A stretch of DNA of 64,000 nucleotides from Bubalus kerabau (GCF_029407905.1 NC_073626.1:104772982-104836981); one strand, 5' to 3'. Counted from the stretch's first letter, positions 46,132 to 58,944 are shown. The notes: a model not told the origin generated them from the sequence alone. Numbers and translations: made by a program.

Positions 46132-47584
46132 ATAGTTATTTTAGGCAGTTGTGAAAGGGCTAATTCCACATTTGTATCCTATAAAAACCCAGTTGACATA
46201 CAATATAGATACTTTTTATTTATGTAAATTTTAGGTATATTTGGTGGTAACAAAATAAATAAATGCCAAATGGAGGGAATAAGGAGAAATAAGGAGGTGG
46301 CAGCATTGGTGAGATGAACAATGAGAAGCATAACACTGGCCATGTGCGTGTGTTTGGGTCCATCCTTAACGACTTGCTTTCATAAAGACACCTGTTCAAA
46401 TCAGTGAACCAAATCCCTCTCCAGATGGCTGGGTACCTCCAAAGGTGTTTCAGATATCAAAGATTAAGACAGATTTCTTAATATCAGTCAACTGTACTGC
46501 CCTAATAAACACACAACCTAAGATTTTTGTTTGTTTGTGTTTTAGTCTGAATGTCTGTATCAGGTCGGGCTCTCTAAGAAACAGATTTTGAATCTGAATT
46601 TATGCAGGATGTTCACTGGGGATACACTCTGTTTCACCTAGGAATAGGCACAGGGAAGGTGAATCTAATGCAGTCACAGCAAAAGTCATGCCAGAAAGGG
46701 ACTCAGCTGAGAGCTGCCAGCCACGCACACTTTGCAGTTGGAGGAATAAATGCCTCAGTCCTGAAGGGGAATCCAGGCTGTACCTCACAGCATGTGATAC
46801 AGTGGAAGTCACTACAATGGTAACTAAATTTTCCATTTTTAAATCTTCAAGAGGCTATCATAAATGCCTTATGGCTGTCTTTATCTCAGAGTCTTACTCA
46901 AAGTATAGTCAGAGCAATTCCATTTGTATTCTCTACTTTCTCCTGCTGCTTGACACCTTTTAAATAAATTCTTCCACATATTGATTGTTTGAGGAACTGC
47001 AAAGTATAGAACTTCTTTTTGAAAAAGCCTACTTTGTTAACAGGTGAAGGTTTTGTTTTATAGAGTCTAAAAAATGCCCTCAAAGGTGTCAGAAATTAGG
47101 CTATTAACCAAAGTTCACATCATTTTCCTTAACTTAATTTTTTGTATGATTTATGTCATAATTTTCTGAAGGTGCTCACTTTCCTGATTGGATTATTAAT
47201 TTGTGTTTATTATAGAGGCTATGGTATAATGTTTTATCTTAATTAGTATTTTTATGCTTATGATTTTAAATATGTATATAGCCAGTTTTTATGCTATTTC
47301 CCTTTCTAACATAACCAAGGTTAAGTGTTTTCTTTTAACAAAGGAAATTTATATTCAAATTAAAAGTAATTACAGATGCTTTATCAAAAATAAAGCAATT
47401 GGTAGTTGTGTAAATAGACATCTCCGCAGTAATAAAATGCAGTCTGGTAACCTCTGAGTTTATGATTCTGATGATGTTTCTTCTACGGGAAAAAAATAAT
47501 AAGTTTTATGTATAAAATATATTTGCTAACAAGGAAGCATCCATCTTTAATTCCTAATGGTATCTTTCTTCCTTTGTTTTTCAG
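46132..47584. other. Unique or unassigned sequence
   Basis: No gene recognised. The 46,560-46,830 part is GC-richer and may be an old repeat that I cannot assign; open frames there run in both directions. Confidence 0.4.
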
Positions 47585-47662
47585 GAGATAAAGTTGATTG
47601 GCCTTCCATCCATAGTATATCCAGAAAGTAGATCCAAATTATATAAGAAGATTGTAAAATAA
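47585..47662 (+). other. Candidate terminal exon (weak)
   Basis: A long pyrimidine tract (tctttcttcctttgtttttcag) ends at 47,584 and is followed by 25 open codons and a TAA. The peptide starts EIKLIGLPSIVYPESRSKLY. A1 chance occurrence is quite possible for so short a frame; the other two frames stop early. No upstream exon or family match is known to me. Confidence 0.18.
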
Positions 47663-49256
47663 TGGGTATATATTTTTTTTCTTTTTAACTCACTGTTTTC
47701 ACAATGAATTGAGCAGTGTTCACACTGTGCACATCACTAATATATATTAACTACCCTCTTTTTTGCTAGATATTATAAGTGCCAGAACTACAAAAAAATA
47801 AAATAAAAATAAAACGAAGTCCTGGTCCACCAGGGGTTCAAATTCTAGTGAACAAATTGTGTTGAGGTTCAGTGATTAGGAAAATCAAAAGAATTGAACA
47901 AATGTTCCATTTTCCATTTATTTGGGTTGTCAAGAAGCAGCTACTGCAGAACTATAACCTTAGAGAAATTTGTTTCAAAGAACAGATGAACAGTTCATTT
48001 AGATATCAAAATATTCACCCAAAATATAAATGTTTAAACCCACATTTAATTGAATAACAAAAAAGACAATGTATTTAATGATTTTTAAAAACTAAGAATC
48101 TTGTTTTACTTCTGGCCTTAAGTTATATTCAAAGTGTTAGGAATCTGAGAGACAGACTAAGGAGAGGGGCCCTGATAGCACACTCTCATCAACGTTGAGC
48201 AATGCCTGGTTCCTGGCAGATGTGAGTAAAGGAGAGACACTCGGAATTTTTTAGTCCATTGAGCTTGCAAGGAGTCAGTGGAGTGTGGATGGTTGTCTCG
48301 ATTTCTAGGGGACATTTGTTGACATCCAATGTTGATGTTCAATGCCATGTGTGTGTGTGTGTGTATTTGTACATGTGCACTCTATTCAGGGACTGACTGC
48401 AAGGCCCAGATTGTGGTGGTGGCTTTTGCTCTGGAAGGAATTGGCAATCTCCTGTCCAGCTGAGCACAGTTATCACTAACCATGAGTAGCTCTTTACTCT
48501 GGACAGAGGTAACCAGAAAATGGGTGGTGCAGGGATGTAGGCTTCAAGAACAAAGACATAAACCACATGATTCTAACACCCACTTCAGCTCCAAAGGACT
48601 GTGAATGAGTTCATCTCTTATTGAAAACTGAGCTAGGAGAATGTTCAACTCTCATTTGTAACTCACATAGAATACTTGTTTATTTTATACTCCAGGTAAA
48701 CCCTCGACCTCCCCAGGGTTCTGAATTGTCCCAAGCAAGAAACTCGCATCCCTTTTACCCCTTCTCCCTTTGCCACCTGTTCTGTCATCACTCCCACCAA
48801 TAGATGCTTTAGGTTATTCCTGTTATAAGATGGTTGATGACTTCTAGGAAGGGAGTTCTTCCCTAACCCAGCAATTCACAAGGAAGTAAGAGTACTCTTT
48901 AAGTTATGAGAAGACATTTGACTGGTACACAGGTCCTGTATATTTTAGGGGACTGATTTCTAGATATTCAAATACCAAATAAGATTTCTTCCAGAAAATA
49001 GATTTGGCTGAGAATGACCCTACCTTCAAAATAGTCCTTTTAGCCACTTTACAGAAGAAATACACAACTCTCTGCTTTCTGAAATCTGAAGTTGATATAT
49101 TGACCTGAGGTATAAAAATCTTCTTGTGCTAGTCAAAAGGAAAATCACAACAATAGGTATAGGCAGATTCTTTTACAGATTAATCAAAGCTTGCCTTCTT
49201 TCACAGTCTTATTTATATTTCTTTTAAAAATGAAGAATGGCTAGGATTAAAAACAA
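47663..49256. other. Mostly unique sequence with a weak L2 fragment
   Basis: A short antisense L2-like piece (ccaccaggggttcaaattct) lies near 47,790-47,862 after an A-rich run. A (TG)n tract is at 48,349-48,364. No gene recognised. Confidence 0.45.
48349..48364. repeat. (TG)n simple repeat
   Basis: Eight TG units. Confidence 0.9.
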
Positions 49257-49323
49257 CTCTAATACAGTTATGTAAACTTTAAAAATAAAATAAAATTAAA
49301 ATTAAAAAAAAAAAAAAAAAAAA
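49257..49323 (+). mobile_element. Ruminant L1 3' terminus, minimal copy
   Basis: Only the last ~45 bp of a ruminant L1 (taatacagttatgtaaac then aaaataaaataaaatt) plus a ~20-nt poly-A. The long clean A-tail suggests a young insertion. aaaaacaactc before it and aaaaactc after the tail may be the target duplication, but the A-tail obscures this. Confidence 0.72.
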
Positions 49324-49637
49324 CTCATTTGGCCTGTGTTGGAATGCCTCAAATTCAAAGTAATATAAGTTATTGACACTGATTATTTTAAATATAAGTG
49401 CACTGTTTTCTAAAACAATTAAAAAATTCTAAATAGCACTGAATAAAGCCAAAGATATAAAAGTTTTATGTGATTTCTTTCAGATGTAATGTACTATATT
49501 TAATAAGGTAGTTAAAGCCTATTTTATCAAGATAAAGAATTTTTATTCCATAGTCAAATCTCATCATATTTTATTTTCTCGTCTACAATGTTTTATCTTC
49601 CTATTATTAAAAACTAATCTTATTTAAAGCTATAAGT
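49324..49637. other. AT-rich spacer
   Basis: No recognised feature. Confidence 0.45.
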
Positions 49638-49649
49638 AAGGCTTTTACA

Positions 49650-49920
49650 CGGAGAAGGCAATGGCACCCCACTCCAGTACTCTTGCCTAGAAAATCCCAT
49701 GGACGGAGGAGCCTGGTAGGCTACAGTCCATGGGGCCACTAAGAGTCGGACACAACTGAGCGACTTCACTTTCACTTTTCACTTTCATGCATTGGAGAAG
49801 GAAATGGCAACCCACTCGTGTTCTTGCCTGGAGAATAATCCCAGGGACAGGGGAGCCTGGTGGGCTGCCGTCTATGGGGTTACACAGAGTCGGACACGAC
49901 TGAGGTGACTTAGCAGTAGC
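49650..49920 (+). repeat. Bov-A2 dimeric SINE
   Basis: Complete dimer with a shortened AGC end. Exact 12-bp target duplication aaggcttttaca at 49,638-49,649 and 49,921-49,932. Its right duplication overlaps that of the adjoining BovB. Confidence 0.96.
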
Positions 49921-49941
49921 AAGGCTTTTACATATCAGCTT

Positions 49942-51022
49942 CAATTCAGTTCAGTTCAATAGCTCAGTCATGTCTGACTCTTTGAGACCCCATGAATCGC
50001 AGCACGCCAGGCCTCCCTGTCTGTCCATCACCAACTCCCGGAGTTCACCCAAACTCATGTCCATCAAGTCAGTGATGCTATCCAGCCATCTCATCCTCTG
50101 TCATCCCCTTTTCCTCCTGCCCCCAATCCCTCCCAGCATCAGAGTCTTTTCCAATGAGTCAACTCTTCGCATGAGGTGACCAAAGTATTGAAGTTTCAGC
50201 TTTAGCATCATTCCTTCCAAAGAACACCCAGGATTGATCTCCTTTAGAATGGACTGGTTGGATCTCCTTGCAGTCCAAGGGACTCTCAAGAGTCTTCTCC
50301 AACACCACAGTTCAAAAGCATCAATTCTTCTGTGCTCAGCTCTCTTCACAGTCCAACTTTCACATCCATATATGACCACTGGAAAAACCATGGCCTTGAC
50401 TAGACGGACTTTGTTGGCAAAGTAATGTCTCTGCTTTTCAATATGATATCTAGGTTGGTCATAACTTTCCTTCCAAGGAGTAAGTGTCTTTTAATTTTGT
50501 GGCTGCAATCACCATCTGCAGTGGTTTTGGAGCCCCACAAAATAAAGTCTGACACTGTTTCCACTGTTTCCCCATCTATTTCCCATGAAGTGATGGGACC
50601 GGATGCCATGATCTTCGTTTTCTGAATGTTGAGCTTTAAGCCAACTTTTTCACTCTCCTCTTTCACTTTCATCAAGAGGCTTTTTAGTTCATCTTCACTT
50701 TCTGCCATAAGGGTGGTGTCCTCTGCATATCTGAGGTTATTGATATTTCTCCTGGCAATCTTGATTCCAGCTTGTGCTTCTTCCAGCCCAGCTTTTCTCA
50801 TGATGTACTCTGCATATAAGTTAAATAAGCAGGGTGACAATATACAGCCTTGACATACTCCTTTTCCTATTTGGAACCAGTCTGTTGTTCCATGTCCAGG
50901 TCTAACTGTTGCTTTCTGACCTGCATACAGGTTTCTCAAGAGGCAGGTCAGGTGCTCTGGTATTCCCATCTCTTTCAGACTTTTCCACAGTTTATTGTGA
51001 TCCACACAGTCAAAGGCTTTGG
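49942..51022 (-). mobile_element. BovB LINE, antisense, 5'-truncated
   Basis: The 3' ~1.08 kb of BovB. A 201-codon antisense frame (50,400-51,005) covers the RT palm from LWKSLKEMGIPEHLTCLLRN through GCILSPCLFNLYAEYIM to the C-terminal region. The catalytic YADD reads YAED (50,718-50,729, GAT to GAG), likely inactive. Target duplication catatcagctt (49,931-49,941) / catgtcagctt (51,023-51,033), 10 of 11 identical. Confidence 0.95.
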
Positions 51023-51033
51023 CATGTCAGCTT

Positions 51034-52785
51034 ATGAATATGCAAAGAGGAGTATAACAATTTAAAATGTATTTTATACCCTACCTCCTAAGTACAAACG
51101 TTTGAAGATAACAGTTTTATTTGTCACAACATTATTCCTTGGAGGTTTAGACTCAGGAACTCCTGGAAGATTCCCAATGGTCTTTTTGTTTGTTTTCCAT
51201 CTAAATATCTGTGTTCTGTTGAATACAGGAAAGGCAGATGGTAGCCTTGTTACATTCTGTGTTTGGCATTGGTGTGTTTCTCTCAGCAGTGTTAATTAGT
51301 TTTCTACTATTCCTTGCTGTAGTGGTATCTAGAGGGCATTACTTTACTGGGTCTTTTTCTATGTCCTTTAAGTTTACCCTGGGGAAGGGACTCTGTATGG
51401 AGTATCATCCTCCAGCCCTTTTTTGTTTCCAATGGCAATGAAAAGAAGATGGGTCAGGCCAGCAGACCACACTGGCTCAATCTGACCATTCTCAATCTCC
51501 CTTAAATGCCATGCACTAAAGGAGAGGGGCAATTAACCTTCAGAACTGTGCCCTCAATTCTGCTCATATGTCTATACTCCAAGAGACAAAGTTTGTGATA
51601 CCATATAGTTACTCTCTGGGAGAAGACTTTGACTCACTAAGTCTTTGTCACAAATACAAAACATTCATTTGTACTAGCTCTTCTCTCAAGATCATCCAGG
51701 AAGAATTTTTGAATACTAATTTTTGTACAGTAAGACATCACCAAATTTGGGTATGAACTAATGCAGAATTAATTATAAGTAGACATGGCCAGACTGAAGC
51801 TTAACTTTTTAGAAGTTTGTGTAAAAGCAAATATGAGATTGCATTAGAACCCATTTAAGAACATTTCTTGTGTGGATTTTCACGCGCATATGGCAGTAAT
51901 AAGAGATGGTTTGTTCCTATATGTTTTTTTAAAGGCCCTGGAGAGCCTGCCTTAGTAAGCATTTAGATTTTATTGTATGCGCTGAATGTAATTGTCGATG
52001 GCCTTGTGGCCCTAGTTCCTAACAGAACTAAAATAAAATGAACAGACAAAATATTAAGTATTCTAAAATTAAAATTTTTATAACTTCCTTCTACTTACAT
52101 GTAAGATAAAGTTGAAATATTAATGAGTGAAGACACTTGCAACCAACAATATTTAATAGCTTGCTAATTGCTTTTATGAGAGGTAAAATCCTATAATGAT
52201 TCAAAACAAGGGCTTGAAAAATAAGACTTCTTAAGTGCAAATCCTGGTCCTTCCACTTATCAGATAAAATATATATAAAATAGAGATAAATGTTAGAAAA
52301 AAACATATTGATATATACTGCAAAATACACCTACTTTCGTTCATATACTCAGGAAGTCTGTCTCTCCTTTGAGCACACAAGAATCTCTAGCATGCCTCCT
52401 TTTGTGATGTTTCACAACCACATTTACCTGGAAACATTCTTATCCATTCCTCAGGCCCCCAATTTAAGAATGGAGCTTTCTCCTAGCGATGTCACTGTTC
52501 TTTCATATATTTACCTTGGTTTCCACGATTTCATCAGAGACTCAGGTATACATCAGAGTCTCAAAAATTGAAAATGTTTTCATTATTTTCCCAGGAGACT
52601 TCACAGCTCCCCCTTTAAACTATCCAATGTCAATAGACTGGGAAGAGAAAGAGTTGAAAGACAGGGGGAGTAGAAGAAATATTTTCTAGGCTCACAGATG
52701 TAATCCTAGACTATACACAGAAAAGAAACTGAACAAATATTCTGAAGAAAAATAGGTATTTGTTTTGTATTCTTGAAATGTGCAT
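51034..52785. other. Unique sequence, 1.75 kb
   Basis: No repeat or gene recognised. Several short open frames on both strands; none has splice or domain support. Confidence 0.45.
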
Positions 52786-53001
52786 ACATGATAAGTCGCT
52801 TTAGTCGTGTCCAACTCTGCAACCCTATGGACTGTAGCTCACCAGTCTACTTTGTCCATGGGATTCTCCAGGCAAGAATTCTGGAGTGGGTTGCCACACC
52901 CTCCTCCAGGAGATCTTCCAGACCCAGGGATCGAAGTTGTATCTCTTATATCTCCTGCATTGGGAGGCGGGTTCTTTACCACTAGTGCCACCTAGGAAAC
53001 C
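52786..53001 (-). repeat. Bov-tA SINE
   Basis: Reverse copy: tgataagtcgctttagtcg tail, body and head ending in ccactagtgccacctagg. Confidence 0.91.
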
Positions 53002-53178
53002 CTATTATTGAGATGAAGCATTTTATATTTCCCAAGCTTTCTAAAGTGGCTATATATTTTATAATAATTATTTTTTTATTAACAAGTAATTAAATAATTA
53101 GTATTTCTAACTCCATCCTCTAACTTATGGCTGCCTTCAGGGTCCCTCTACATTTTTCTCCTCTTGATTATTTCTGAC

Positions 53179-53619
53179 CGTCAGTTCAGTTCAGTCACTC
53201 AGTCGTGTCTGACTCTTTGTGACCTCATGGACTTCAGCAGGCCAAGCTTCTCTGTTCATCACCAACTTCCAGACCTTGCTTAAACTCATGTCCATGGAGT
53301 CAGTGATGCCATCCAACTACCTCATTCTCTGTCTTCCCCTTCTCCTCCTACCTTCAGCCTTTCCCAGCATCAGGGTCTTTTCCAATTAGTCAGTTCTTTG
53401 CATCCGGTGGCCAAAGTATTGGAGCTTCAGCTTCAGCATCAGTCCTTCCAATGAATATTCATGACAGATTTCCTTTACAATTGAATTACAAGGTTTGATC
53501 TCCTTGCTGTCTAAGGGACTCTCAAAAGTCTTCTCCAACACCACAGTTCAAAAGCATTAACAGTTCTTCAGCATTCAGCTTTCTTTGTGGTCCATCTCTC
53601 ACATCCATACATAACTACA
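53179..53619 (-). mobile_element. BovB LINE, antisense, short 3' copy
   Basis: Last ~440 bp of BovB in reverse (cagttcagttcag to catccatacataac). Exact 10-bp target duplication tatttctgac at 53,169-53,178 and 53,620-53,629, so this copy is a single 5'-truncated retroposition event. Confidence 0.95.
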
Positions 53620-53629
53620 TATTTCTGAC

Positions 53630-54490
53630 AAGATTTGAGCAGATCAAAACTGTATCTTAGATGACCAAACATATGTATATAATCAATCTGATTAGGCTAT
53701 CAAAAGGCTCCAAACTTAGAGCCTGGTAAAGCTTAGTTTTGGCAAAAATATGTTTTTTAACAAAACAACTGGTAAGCAATTTTTTTCTAAGACCACACAA
53801 CTGTTATCAAAAAAACAAAAGGTTTATGTTTAATCAGTTATGAACTGAGTAATATGATAAGAAAGAGTTAATAAGAATAAAACCCCAAAGATAATATTAA
53901 AAAGGCTTTCCACAGTTATCAGACAAATGGAGAACAAGAGAAAAGGGGGACAAGCATGGAGAAAAATGTTCCCTTTCCCAAACGCTCTTTTTGAAAATTA
54001 CTTGGAGACTTAGAGACTCTGTTGACTTTAATTAAGTGCTCATTAGATTGACAAACTTTTTAAAAAAGTGATCCTGCCTGCCATGTGGGTTTTCATATGC
54101 TCTCCTGGCTTTCCCTCTAAATTACTTTAGAACCATTTCAGAGTAACTTGTTTATGCAAGGGAAATTACTCATAACCCTTTAAAGAATTCAGATAGATTT
54201 TTATGTCCTGTGGTTACTGCTTTATTATTTTTACACAGTTTTATAATTTTCACTGAAATCTCTTAACTCCTCCATGCAAAGTCAAAGTCTTCCTAAATAG
54301 GACTTAATTCCTTTGGTACCAGTGGGGAAATAACTTATAAGCTTTGAAATCTCCAGAGTCAGATGTCAACACAGAAATAATTGAATAGGTAAAGTCCTGG
54401 AGGCTTGGGCGATACCCAAATAAACAACTGAATGATCTTTCCAAACATTCAACAGGAATAAAATAAAAAGAGTTAATTTTTTTTTTATGT
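53630..54490. other. AT-rich unique sequence
   Basis: No recognised feature. Confidence 0.45.
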
Positions 54491-54946
54491 TACAGTAAGT
54501 CCCCCACATACAAGTGAATTCCATTCTGAGAGTGAGTTCGTAAGTCCAATTTGTTCCAACAAAGTTGGCCTAGGTACCCAATTAGCACAGTTAACTATAT
54601 AGTACTGTACTGTAATGCAGCTATAATACTTTTCACATAAATAATACACCAAAAAACACAAACAAAAAATAAAGTAACATTTTTAATCTCACAGTACAGT
54701 ACCTTGAAAAGTCTAGTAGTACAGCACAACAGCTGCCACACAGGGGCTGGTATTGAGTGAACAGGTAAGAAGTAAAGGTAACATACGCTACAGTACTGCA
54801 AAGTAAACAAGAGCACAACCACTTGTAGAGGATGCACACACATGACAATGTATGTCAGACATGTGAACATGGTTGGACATGAGAACACAGGTTCTCATCT
54901 TTGGAAGTTTGTAACTTGAAGGTGTGTATATAGAGGACTTACTGTA
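54491..54946. mobile_element. Tigger/pogo-like non-autonomous DNA transposon
   Basis: A 456-bp element with inverted ends: tacagtaagtccccc at the left and gaggacttactgta at the right, reverse-complementary over ~13 bp and more loosely beyond. TA at each end fits the TA target site of Tc1/mariner-type elements. The interior has several tacagtac-like repeats. A 97-codon open frame on the minus strand (54,595-54,888) is not a transposase. The sequence class is inferred from the ends. Confidence 0.78.
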
Positions 54947-55689
54947 TGTTACTGTGTTCATATTCGTACCACCTTCTGACTGAATATTTTATTTTTTAAA
55001 TAGTTGCAAAAGATTTGTCTTAGTCTCAGTTCATAAAGGTACCAGAAAGCCTAACATTAAAGAAACTGTTGATGGATTAATCCACACTAGGACATACTTC
55101 CTGGTCTATCACAACATTGACTACTTGAAGGTAATATTAATATTAGCTATCAGAATTATTGTTGTTTCCTGGATCTTCTTGTTTTATGCTTCTCTTTATC
55201 CCTTATACTATTAAAAATGGTATAATAAAGAATAAAACAGAGTATGACTTAGAAGAATAAGATTTAAAGACCAGAAGGTATACTGATAATTACTGTTTTC
55301 ATACCCACTGCTCTTAGATCTTTTGACTATTATCAACATCAACATGTTGATGGAGTGTTTTAACAGACAAAAAGTCATGGCTGACCTCATATTGCTTTAT
55401 CATATCACTAGTCACATAATGGATTTGCCTAGATATACAATTACAATTGTTTTCATTCTTGATACTTTATTATCAAAATTTAGTATTATGAGATTCTGAG
55501 TAAAAACATAAAGTACCAAGTTAAAATAAAAAATAATTAAGGGAATAAATACTCTAATAATTCTTAAAATACACCTAAAATATTATGCTTCCATTTCTGC
55601 AATTTATATTAATCTGATCAAAATTTATCTAGCACATACAAAGCTGTCTTTAGCATTTCAGCAAAATGATACTAATAAAACTAGACTTG
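54947..55689. other. AT-rich unique sequence
   Basis: No recognised feature. Confidence 0.45.
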
Positions 55690-56400
55690 ATTCCATTTCA
55701 TACTGTGTAGGATGACTAAAACATAAAACACTGATAACACCAAAGGTGGGAAACAATGTGGAACAAATAAAGCTTTCATATGTTATTGACAGGAGTGTCA
55801 AATGGTACAACCACTTAGGAAAAGTATACGTAGTTTCTCATATATATATCTGCTCTATGAGCCAGTAGTTTCATCTCTAGGTATTTACTAAGAGAAATGA
55901 AAGCCAAAGTCAAATAAATTTATAAAAAAGTGGTTTATAGGACCTTTATTCATAACAGGTACAAATTGAACACAACCATAATTTTGATCAAGAGGTGAAC
56001 AGACACACGAATTGGGGTGATTTCATGCAGCTCAATACTATTTGGCAATAAAACAATAATGAGTGTGTTATATGAACAGTAACATGAATGTATTTCAAGG
56101 ATTAAGTGAAAACAGTAAAAGATAATATTATATTCTATATGACTCCATTTTTAAGAAGTTTAAGAACAAACACAACTAAGTCATGGTGATAAAATCAGAA
56201 TCATTGTTGCTTTGCAAACTGAGAGTTGACTAAAACGGGCAAGAGGAAATATCCTGTGTAGTTGGAAATGTTCTTTCTTATTTGGGGTGGTGGCTAGTGG
56301 GTATACACATTCGTCCACTATCTCACTGAACTGAATATACTTATGATATGTAAAATTATTAAAATGTACATTTTATCCAATGTTTAAATATTTAAAAAAT
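55690..56400 (+). mobile_element. L1M LINE 3' end
   Basis: Sense L1M blocks in order: catctctaggtatttac, cctttattcataacagg, caagaggtgaacag, atgactccatttttaag, tggtgataaaatcagaatc and ggggtggtggctagtggg. Decayed and coding-dead. Confidence 0.8.
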
Positions 56401-56420
56401 TAAGTTTTCATATATCTAAT

Positions 56421-58563
56421 CTAGGGAAAACCACTAGACCATTCAGGTATGACCTAAATCAAATCCCTTACAATTACACAGTGGACGTGACAGATAGAAT
56501 CAAGGGATTAGATTTGATAGACAAGGGTGCCTGAAAAACTATGGATGGAAGTTCATAACATTGAACAGAGGGTGGTGATCAAAACCACCCCCAAGAAGAA
56601 GAAATGCAAAAAGGCGAAATGGTTGTCTGAGAAGGTTTTACAAATAGCTGAGAAAAGAAGAGAAGTGAAAGGCAAAGGAGAAAAGGAAAGATATAAGCAT
56701 ATGAATGCAGACTTCCAAAGAATAGCAAGGAGAGATAAGAAAGCCTTCCTAAGTGATCAATACAAAGAAATAGAGGAAAACAATATATAGAATGGGAAAG
56801 ACTAGAGATCTCTTCAAGAAAATTAGAGATACCAAGGGAACATTTCATGCAAAGATGGGCACAATAAAGGACAGAAACAGTATGGACCTAACAAAATAAA
56901 AAGATATTAAAAAGAGATGGCAACAATACACAGAAGAACTGTACAAAAACAGATCTTAATGACACAGATAACCATGATGGTGTGATCACTTACCTAGAGC
57001 CAGACATCCTGGAATGCAAAGTCAAGTGGGCCTTAGGAAGCATCACTTCAAACAAAGCTAGTGGAGGTGATGGAATTCCAGTTGAGCTATTTCAATGAAC
57101 AAAATTAATGGAGGTGATGGAGTTCCAGTTGAGCTTTTCAAATCTAAAAAGATGATGCTGTGAAAGTGCTGCACTCAGTATCCCAGCACATTTAGAAAGC
57201 TCAGCAGTGGCCACAGGACTGGAAAAGGTCAGTTTTCATTCCAATTCCAAAGAAAGGAAATGCTAAAGACTGTTCAAACTATTGCACAATTGCACTCATT
57301 TCAGGTGCAGCAAAGTAATGCTCAAAATTCCCCAAGTGAAGTTTCAACAGTACATGAACCGAGAACTTCCAGATGTTCAACTTGGATTTAGAAAAGGCAG
57401 AGGAATGAGAGATCAAATTTCCAACATCCATTGGATCATAGAAAAAGCAAGAGAATTCCAGAGAAATATCTACTTCTGCTTCATTGACTATGCTAAAGCC
57501 TTTGGGTGGATCACAACAAATTGGAAAATTCTTCAAGAGATGGGAACACCAGACCACCTTACCTGCCTCCTGAGAAATCTGTATGCAGGTCAAAAAGCAA
57601 CAGTTAGAACCAGACATGGAACAATGGACTGGTTCCAAATTGGGAAAGGAGTATGTCGAGGCTGTATATTTTCATCTTGCTTATTTAACTTATACACAGA
57701 GTACATCATGTGAAATGCTGCACTAGATGAAGCACAAGCTGGAATCAAGACTGACAGGAGAAGTATAAACAACTTCAGATATGCAGATGAAACCACCCTA
57801 ATGGCAGAAAATGAAGAGTAACTAAAGAGCTTCTTTATATGATAAAAGTGAAAGAGGAGAGTGGAAAAGCTTAAAACTCAACATTAAAAAAACAAGGTTC
57901 ATGGCATCTGGTCCCATCACTTCATGGCAAACAGATGGAGAAACAATGGAAACAGTGACAGATTTTATTTTCTTGGGCTCCAAAATCACTGAAGATGGTG
58001 TCCAAAGTCATGAAATCAAAAGACACTTGCTTCTTGGAAGAAAAGCTATGACCAACCTAGACAGCATATTAAAAAGCAGAGAAATCACTTTACCAACAGA
58101 GATCTGTCTAGTCAAAGCTATGGTTTTTCCAGTAGTCATGTATGGATGTGAGAGTTGGACCATAAAGAAAGCCAAGTGCTGGAGAATTGATGCTTTTGAA
58201 CTGCGGTGTTGAAGAAGACTCTTGAGAGCCCCTTCGACAGCAAGGAGATCAAACCAGTCAATTGTAAAGGAAATCAGTCATGAATATTCATTGGAAGGAC
58301 TGATGCTGAAGCTGAAGCTCCAATACTTTGGCCACCTGATGCAAAGAACCAACTCATTGGAAAAGATCTTGATGTGGGAAAGATTGAAGGCAGGAGGAGA
58401 AGGAGACAACAGAGGATGAGATAGTTGTATGACATCACCAACACGATGGTCATGAGTTTGAGCAAGCTTCAGGAGTTGGTGATGGACAGGGAAGCCTGGC
58501 ATGCTGCAGTCCATGGGGTCACAAAGAGTCAGACATGACAAGGGACTGAATTGAATTGAACTG
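56421..58563 (+). mobile_element. BovB LINE, 5'-truncated, heavily mutated
   Basis: About 2.1 kb of sense BovB from the linker after the endonuclease domain through the RT to the tail. Frames: KKKKCKKAKWLSEKV (56,527-56,790), FRKGRGMRDQISNI and FCFIDYAKAF (57,282-57,713), and FVLGSK-type C-terminal blocks (57,901-58,212). The active site is YADE (57,780-57,791). A ~47-bp internal tandem duplication at ~57,052-57,142 repeats ggaggtgatgga(a/g)ttcc. Possible target duplication atatctaat (56,412-56,420) / atatccaat (58,564-58,572). The oldest-looking of the large BovB copies. Confidence 0.92.
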
Positions 58564-58572
58564 ATATCCAAT

Positions 58573-58944
58573 TTAGCTTCTCATGTATTACAAATGAAAA
58601 AAAGTCTCCCATTCACTGTTAAGATATGCTACTTAAAAGCAATCTCAAAAATGTACTCTTATTGTTTACTAATAAATTAAAATATGTATAATAAGCAGTT
58701 TTAAAGGAGAAATATGTAAGAATTCTAAACATCAGTACATAGAAGCTTTTTAAAAATGATGCTACAATACAGAGTTATATGTTATTCTAAACTACTTAGT
58801 CCTAAGTAGTAAAATTCATATCATGAGTTTTAGCAATCATGCATCTTGTTATTTGATTAATTTAAAGTTCAGTTAATTATCCATGGCATTAATTTGTGAA
58901 TTGATTTAAAATGTCTTTATATAGCACAGTGTAAGTGTACATTA
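58573..58944. other. AT-rich spacer between BovB copies
   Basis: No recognised feature. Confidence 0.45.
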
